Part shown: in pieces, positions 57,938-64,000 of the stretch
Numbering within the stretch: the first letter of the stretch is position 1
How the letters are laid out: each line of letters opens with the position of its first letter
Assembly (NCBI GenBank): GCA_023055425.1
Contig: JALGPY010000010.1
Coordinates: forward strand, 14,605,363 to 14,669,362
From: Linanthus parryae
Taxonomy: Eukaryota > Streptophyta > Magnoliopsida > Ericales > Polemoniaceae
Reading direction: 5' to 3'
DNA: 64,000 bases
Notes under the pieces: generated by a model
Told to the model about the DNA's origin: nothing
Databases searched by the model: none
Seen by the model: only the letters and a program-made list of their open reading frames with translations
Position numbers and translations under genes: made by a program

Positions 57938-58190
57938 TCGGGGTGTAGTTGAGTTAATAGGGTGAGCGTTCTTAAGACTTTGGGCATTTGCCTTGAGGTC
58001 TTGAGTTCAAACCTTTGGTCAACCCAAGGGTAGCCTATTGGCCTTCTCAGCTGCGAGCCTGTCAGCCCGGGTTTTCTCAGGCTGGTATGCCTCTCTAGTG
58101 TGGTTTGCAGGCTATTGCACTAGAGGGGGGTTTTACCCAATGCGCACTCGAAGGGTAGTGGCTGAGGGTTCCCACGTCATCAGAAAAATA
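57938..58190 (+). mobile_element. tRNA-derived SINE, near full length
   Basis: About 250 bp. The head has an A-box-like tagttgagttaatagg (57,946 on) and a B-box GTTCAAACC (58,005-58,013, fits GWTCRANNC), so it carries its own RNA polymerase III promoter. The body contains agtgtggtttgcaggctatt, cactagag, atgcgcact and gggttccc, recalling the Au family of plant SINEs, and ends in an A-rich tail. Partial relatives lie at 43,940-44,103 and 63,115-63,215. Confidence 0.75.
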
Positions 58191-59778
58191 AAAAGAACAA
58201 TAACTAGCCATAGAAATCAACAACGATGGCCTAAAATTTCATGAATTTGTCTGCTACCACTTTCTTCCAGTTTTGACTTTTTTACCTGTACCCATCTTGT
58301 ATTGAGGGGTTGATTTTTTTATTTTTTTTTCAAACATTGAGGGGTTGATTTGGATAATAACGCGACTCAATTTTATTAATATTATTTTTCACAATTGTTA
58401 AATTTTGTGAGAATTTACAAAAATCTAACTACGCAATTATAATTGAATCATCGGACCAAAGTGACCCGATAACTTGGGTAAGAGTAGGGCCAAATAGATA
58501 TAGATGAATCTAAATTAAGGAAGGGTAGATGAGAACGACAACGCTCCTACTTTGAACCATCTATGGGAACAAACCTGATTGGTTATCCGTTTAAAACTCA
58601 ACATCATGTTATACATAAATAGGGAGTACTATCAACAAAGTTTTAATGTCAATGTTCGATAATTTATGTTTCCTTCTTTACCAAATCTAAAAATTCAGTT
58701 AAAGGAAATGCGAACACTGCCAATACTAGACCAAAAAATATCTAGTAGACATAAACAGAGTGCTATACAGCCCACACCCCGAAGGAGAATGCACTGCTCT
58801 GGAAAAGCAAAAGATAAAAAAGAAAAGCATTGGAAAAATATTTTAGATCTTTCCAATAGACCTTGAAAATTGGGCACCGTCGCGCTTCCACATGCCGACT
58901 TTTAAGTTTCCCTGAACTGAGAAGAACAGCCGGAATCAATAGCTGCAACTCCAACCACCTATATGACACAGGGTGAAAAACGTCTTCAGGGTCAACACAT
59001 CAGATCAACACAACCTCTATTATCTCGGGGTTGTACACCATGAAGAGACTTAAAAAATAAAATATCTGAAGAGAAAAGACTAAGAAACCAATAAACAACA
59101 AAGATCTGGGCTGGTGAATATTGTGGGGAGCACCACGAACAGGCCGGAGAAGCCACACAAACTTTCTGAAGAAATGCCTACCGTGAAGCTTAGAGCCCTG
59201 ATCTGAAAAAAGAATACGAAAAAGTACAAGGAGTGAATGGATTCGCCTCCGAAAGAGGAGTGACGGGGGAGAGCCCGACGGCAATCCACCGGTGATATAA
59301 GAGACTGGATGTTGATAAACGGTAGAAGAGGGTTGAAGAAGAGGAGTACGACGAAACTTGCAAGAGCAAGACCTGCTGAACTTACAAGGATACCCTCTCT
59401 CTAGCTTTCATCTCTACAGGTAAAGAAGGAGAGGTGCTATGTCCGATAATCTATGTTTGGAAACCTTAAAAAAGTTCAACGCAAATTAAAATAGTAGCAA
59501 TTTGTTTTACACAAGAGTATACCCTGAACGGTAATACAAATAAATTTCCACCACGAAGTTTGAAAATAAAAAGCCTAGAATGATCTGTGACCGCCGGCCA
59601 ACTGGAATGCTACGACCGAAATCCAGTGAGATGGTAGTTCTGGCAACTACAGCCAATAGTTGTGACAAAACTACGATGCAAAAAAAGTGAAGACGGGAAA
59701 GATTGTAAAAAAGTCTTCACCCTGGTAGTAATCCACAAGGGTCCTGGGGTACCTTCGTATTCCATTTCTACAACCGCC
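58191..59778. other. Nuclear spacer
   Basis: No gene recognised. About 58,262-58,540 shares cggaccaaagtgacccgat and ttttgacttttttac words with the Stowaway-like MITEs and may be another diverged copy. Open frames at 58,666-59,289 have no known motif. Confidence 0.45.
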
Positions 59779-60148
59779 TGCATTTGGTGGATACAAGAAG
59801 TTAAACAGCTGAGCTGCGAATGGCAACGACAGTTCTTCCATCACCATCATGACCGAAGAAGGCACTAGAGGCCTTGAATATCCCCACGCCAACTAGGTCG
59901 TTGGGAGGTTCAAGAAAAAAAACAACTGTGGTTTTTCTTCTTGAACCCACCAAAGATCTAGGCAACGGAGGTACATCTCCCTTATACACCGGAGCATCGT
60001 CTTTGCTAGAAGTAATAAATACCACATGATAAGAGAAGACCACTCTCGGAATTAAATATTATAAAGAAGCACTGGCATCTCGATTTATAGCCAGGGAGGC
60101 CCAAGTATGGAGATCCTAAATGACAGAACCGGACGGTCTCGATAATTA
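59779..60148 (-). repeat. Duplicated TATA-containing module, copy B
   Basis: Similar to 42,631-43,056 but without the AAGAG repeat. The minus strand has TATAAA (60,084-60,089) about 20 bp before cagtgcttc. Downstream minus-strand frames (59,671-59,892; 59,801-60,043) are not recognised. Confidence 0.55.
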
Positions 60149-61003
60149 CACCTGTCAAAGATACCTGTGCGACGCTTTGTAAAATGCTTCAGTAAGTTAG
60201 ATGAATTTGAATTTCAAGGCCCGCTACAGAAGCATGCGGAGAGTCATTGAAAATTGACACCAAGGCATGAAAAATGCATCAAGCATCTTGGCAACACCAT
60301 TTATATCATATCAAAAAAGTACTATTACAAATATAATGTCTTTTTGGAGATAAATTAAGACGAAATGTTATTCTAAAAAAAATACGAAATGTTGACAGAT
60401 AGATTACAAATATACAATCATGGTATGTGTAATCTTTTTTGAATATTAACTTATGAAAATTCTTTAACATTGATATTAAAAAGAAAATATTGGTAAAATG
60501 TAGAACAATTACATAACTTTCAGTGCAAAAGCATACACAAAATAATGAAATTGTAAATTTCATCTAACGTCTCAATACACATATGCTCAACTTTCGCCAA
60601 GAAACAATGCTGAACTTTGATTAATATATTTAGTTTTTATTTACATTTATTTTCTTAGTGTAAACAAAAAGCTGATAAACAAATACTATGAAATTTGTAG
60701 TTGCCTATTTTCATACATCTTCCAAGCATTGTACGACCTTCCATCACCGACTTTCAAAAGAAAAGATCATGCCAAAAGAAACGACCTTACGCATTATGAA
60801 AATACATTAGAATATGATAATGAAATTGATATGTGTGTGTTTATGAAATGGGAAAACTGGGCGAAAGACTATTTTTAGAACACAATGTATCTTATCTTCA
60901 ATATGATGTTTGCAATGAATTACCAAACCTCATGTGCGAAAATGTGTATCTGCTCTTGAAATTTTCAACATATGATAATGAAAGTGATTGAGTACTGACA
61001 CGA
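60149..61003. other. AT-rich nuclear spacer
   Basis: Nothing recognised. Confidence 0.5.
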
Positions 61004-61137
61004 CGACCCGACACGAACACGACACGAAGTTAAAGAGTTTGGGCTTAGTCATATGGGTTTGGGTCGTAAACGACCCGACACGAACACAACACGAAGTTAA
61101 AGAGTTTGGGCTTAGTCATATGGGTTTGGGTCGTAAA
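61004..61137. repeat. 67-bp tandem duplication
   Basis: Two head-to-tail copies, 61,004-61,070 and 61,071-61,137, of a unit beginning cgacccgacacgaacac and ending gggtttgggtcgtaaa. One mismatch was seen (cacgacacg against cacaacacg), so the duplication is recent. Confidence 0.9.
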
Positions 61138-63114
61138 CGCGTTGACACGGTCGAACACGACGCTTAACATGTCGCATGTGTGTTGACTCGTAAACCAAAT
61201 TACAACGCGCATAACCAGCCCTTTTAAAACAAGACACCTGTTTACATTTGAACCCAATATGACAGGTTTTAAACACATTTTAGAACTGGACATTTGATCT
61301 CAAACAAACTAAATATTTTCCCTGGATTATTCTTATAAAAAGCTACGGCAGGTCTATAGCTCTTTAGTTTCTAACGATTCTTTCCGCTCCTTACTCACCT
61401 TAGGCTCTATGGTACTTGAGATTGTTCTTGCTATTGTCATTTCATCTTCATTAGTCGTGTGTTGTTGAGTCGGAGCTCTTAAAAGGAATGTGGTGAAGGT
61501 GTTAAGCAATCATCGGAAATATACTAAGTTCTTAATTAATTTTATTTCAAAAATTTCGTTTAGTTAGAAATCGATGAACAATGCAATTAATACTCTATTA
61601 TTTTAATTTCGTTTTTTTATAAATTGACGTATTATTTTGCATGTTTTAATAAAGTTAGTATATGTTTGATATTCATTGTTAAATTGGGTTCAAATGTTTA
61701 TTTTTGAGTGTTTATGTAAAGTCCCAAAACCCGGGGGCTTATTTTAGGATAATAATAAACAAAACGGGCACGACGATCCAACCGGCTACCATCTGCAGAT
61801 CAAAATTGCTGCTACCAAAACAAAGACTCGTCTGCCAAACAGGTACCGTTGGAGCCACCGACTCAGGTACCAAAGACTGAGCCGGCGGTACGTGACTTGA
61901 CTTGGATCAAGGATATTAATATTGTATTTAAAAATAAATCGTTACAATATAAATAACAAGTCTTAGTCAAAGCTATATAAAGCTATCACTTCGATTCACC
62001 GTTCTGATCTGTCCATCGTAGCCTGCAAACACTGTTAGGGGGTGAGCTCCCGCCCCGTAGGATGTTCACCGCAACAGTAAGGTGAAATGCAATAAACAAT
62101 ATAATTATAGCAGGTTACATGTAGTATCACATATCACGTAATAATCATTTAGCATCCAATAGCATGTGAATTTATAATATCAACAATAAATGTATCGACA
62201 TGTATACAACACGAAGCATGCTCATAACCCGTAAGCGATAATAATATTGTAAACTGCATAACCCCCTACCTCATACGGCGAGGTAGAAATAATTGATATC
62301 GCGAAACGGAGCCTTAACATATGTAGCATCTCACTATCGAGACTCTAACATTTAATAAAGATACTATTTCTTCGAAGCGGAACTCGATTTGGATAAGGAA
62401 CGCTCAAAATATGATGTAGTAATGAAGATAAGAGGTGTGTGTAAATATATAAGGAGGCTGCATCCATAGTGCAATTTTGTAGTACCTCGGCAAATTAATT
62501 CGAGTGCGTCGCAATATAAAGTCCTATTTGGTGAAATACAGGTGCGGATCCATCATATGCCCAGGAGGGGCTATCGCCCCAGCTGGATTGATTTTTTCGT
62601 AAGACTATTATAAATAATATATATATACACATATATATATATACATATTATCAGTGCTCATAATTACAACACACTAAACTATAGTTACAACACAAGCAAT
62701 TTCTTAATTTCTCAAACCTTAACACTCTATATAATTTCCTTTATCCCGTATCATTTTAGAACATTCTTTTGTAGTTTTTCTCCATCCTGAACACTTCTTA
62801 TTTCAGTTAGTTTAAATATCATGTTGTATTTCTATTCACAAAAACCACATTTTTAAACATTATTATTCTTTTTTTCTGAAAGTATTATTCTTATATATAG
62901 AATAAATTTTAACCCCACCAATCAACCATTTTTCTGAAATTCTTACGTACATGAGAAAATATATAGATATTATATTATTTCTTGCATATGAAAAACTTCT
63001 GGTACGTGATTCAATTATAGTTCTATTGCATAATTGTGCGAAAAAATATCGAATGTAGAATTTTCTTCCCTCTGACAAATTAACCCCACTTCATTCGAAA
63101 TCATAGATCTTCCA
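61138..63114. other. Nuclear spacer, no gene recognised
   Basis: A GC-richer stretch at 61,715-62,080 (tcccaaaacccgggggct, gagctcccgccccgtagg) stands out from AT-rich surroundings and may be an unrecognised repeat. At 62,541 caggtgcggatccatc resembles a hAT-type terminus without a visible partner end. (AT)n-like runs lie near 62,620-62,645. Confidence 0.4.
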
Positions 63115-63215
63115 CTGCTCTCTAGTGTGGTTTGTAGGTTATTCCATTAGAACGGGGGTTTACCCAGTGCGCAAGGACAAGGGTTGTGGACTAGTGGCTT
63201 CTCACGTCATTAGAA
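63115..63215 (+). mobile_element. SINE 3' part, copy 3
   Basis: Diverged relative of 58,090-58,183: ctctagtgtggtttgtaggttatt, gggggtttacccagtgcgca and tctcacgtcattagaaaaa. Confidence 0.65.
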
Positions 63216-63561
63216 AAAAAGACATTAACATATATCACATATATATATATATATAAAAAAGCATTGACAAGTACTATCACGCATAAGTGGGTTCTCACGT
63301 CATAAAAAAAAACATTAACATATACTATCATGTATAGTTTTTGAAAGGAGTAGTTTTCTTGAGTCTTTACGCGTAAATCATTTTATTTAGTAAAAAAACA
63401 ATGTATTATAATAATATTATAGTTATTTTTGAAGGAGTAGTTTTATTCTCTGGTGATGATAGTAGATCTCTTGCCGGCGTTTTCATCGAACAAGCACAAA
63501 GGTTAGAGAGGTTCAAAACCATTAATATTGTTGTAATTCTGATAAGGCAAAAGAACGTAAA

Positions 63562-63697
63562 GTTCAAAACAAAACGTTCAACAATCTATCCTACATACGG
63601 TGTTAATTAGACTGATTTACTAACTCTATTCATTTTTCATTTTTACAGACTTTTTCTCAAAAATGCCATCAATGCATCATTGATGGATGAATTTTAT
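63562..63697. repeat. Segment duplicated from near 47.6 kb
   Basis: Related to 47,592-47,818 with gaps; same orientation. It holds no gene. Confidence 0.55.
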
Positions 63698-63899
63698 GGA
63701 GGGATGAACAATAATAAATGCAACGTTTCGGGAAATGAATAGACATCTCTTCACAATTCATATAAATCAATGTTGAAATAACTTCCCCCCATTTCTGCAA
63801 ACAACGTGCATTTCATTTTCAAGTTCTCAGAAATCAGGGCAGAACCTCTCTGTTAAACAATCTACCAAATCGGCTAGCAGTGAAAACATAATTTTCAAC

Positions 63900-64000
63900 A
63901 TGGACCCTAACAAAATGGCTCTATGGATGTCTATGTTGAAGGAAGGGAAATCAGCGGAGGTTCTGGAACAAGTGGTGCAAGAAACAAAGCAGATCGAGAA
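63900..64000 (+). CDS. Possible gene start running off the window
   Basis: An open frame starts at ATG 63,900 (MDPNKMALWMSMLKEGKSAE...) and is still open at the window end after 33 codons. About 140 bp upstream is catataaat (63,756-63,764), a possible TATA box, and the AT-rich, C-poor leader is plausible for a plant gene. The residues are Lys/Glu/Met-rich with no recognised domain. It could equally be chance. Confidence 0.3.
   Translation, partial: MDPNKMALWMSMLKEGKSAEVLEQVVQETKQIE

Noticed and set aside
22455..64000. CRISPR array, operons or rRNA genes
   Set aside because: No regularly spaced repeats, bacterial gene organisation or rRNA sequence is present.

Overview
The window looks like plant (angiosperm) DNA made of two very different parts. 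Bases 1 to about 22,412 read as mitochondrial DNA: nad7, cob, nad3, rps13, the 5' part of matR, a degraded trnQ, one unassigned membrane ORF, and long gene-poor spacer with typical short mitochondrial repeats. From about 22,455 to 64,000 the DNA is retrotransposon-rich nuclear sequence. matR is cut off where the two parts meet. cob has lost its start codon and gained an early TGA, and rps13 has an in-frame TGA. The simplest reading is a nuclear genome carrying a large mitochondrial insertion (NUMT) of at least 22 kb that continues past the left edge. A mitochondrial genome that captured nuclear DNA, or an assembly chimera, is not excluded.

The mitochondrial part has an unusual history. nad7 normally has five exons and four group II introns in flowering plants. 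Here exons 1+2 (212 bp) and exons 3+4+5 (973 bp) are joined exactly and only the second intron (1,308 bp) remains. The DNA of nad7, nad3 and cob already encodes the residues that flowering plants usually create by C-to-U RNA editing. Precise intron loss plus pre-edited codons is the signature of retroprocessing (gene conversion by reverse-transcribed, spliced and edited mRNA). Introns 1, 3 and 4 went and intron 2 stayed, so more than one event, or a partly spliced template, is likely. Layout: nad7 (minus, 2,476-4,968); spacer with a trnQ relic near 12.2 kb; orf298, cob and nad3 (all minus, 13.5-16.5 kb, without the usual nad3-rps12 pair); spacer; rps13 (plus, 20.3 kb); truncated matR (plus, 21.3-22.4 kb).

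The nuclear part is a nest of mobile elements. A SIRE-like Ty1-copia element (minus, about 22,455-28,270) has one 1.5-kb LTR and decayed gag-pol, and stops at the mitochondrial junction. It entered an older hAT-type element whose stump remains at 28,271-28,332. A complete 224-bp relative with an 8-bp target duplication lies at 29,171-29,394. An old Angela-like copia copy (34,047-41,940, plus) is riddled with stops. A young copy of the same family (49,297-57,774, minus) has 1,435-bp LTRs with about eight visible differences, a perfect CTTAT duplication and one uninterrupted gag-pol frame, but its reverse transcriptase lacks the YVDD catalytic loop through a clean 39-bp in-frame deletion. Around these lie Stowaway-like MITEs, a tRNA-derived SINE family, two two-exon F-box-like genes (32.4 and 46.2 kb), duplicated TATA-containing modules (42.6-43.1 and 59.8-60.1 kb), and a possible gene start at the right edge.

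Most noteworthy are the pre-edited, mostly intron-stripped mitochondrial genes; the 67-bp mitochondrial segment inside the SIRE LTR; the 12-14-bp palindrome scattered at least a dozen times through the SIRE element; and the young full-length element without its catalytic motif. All family calls rest on remembered motifs; no database search was run.
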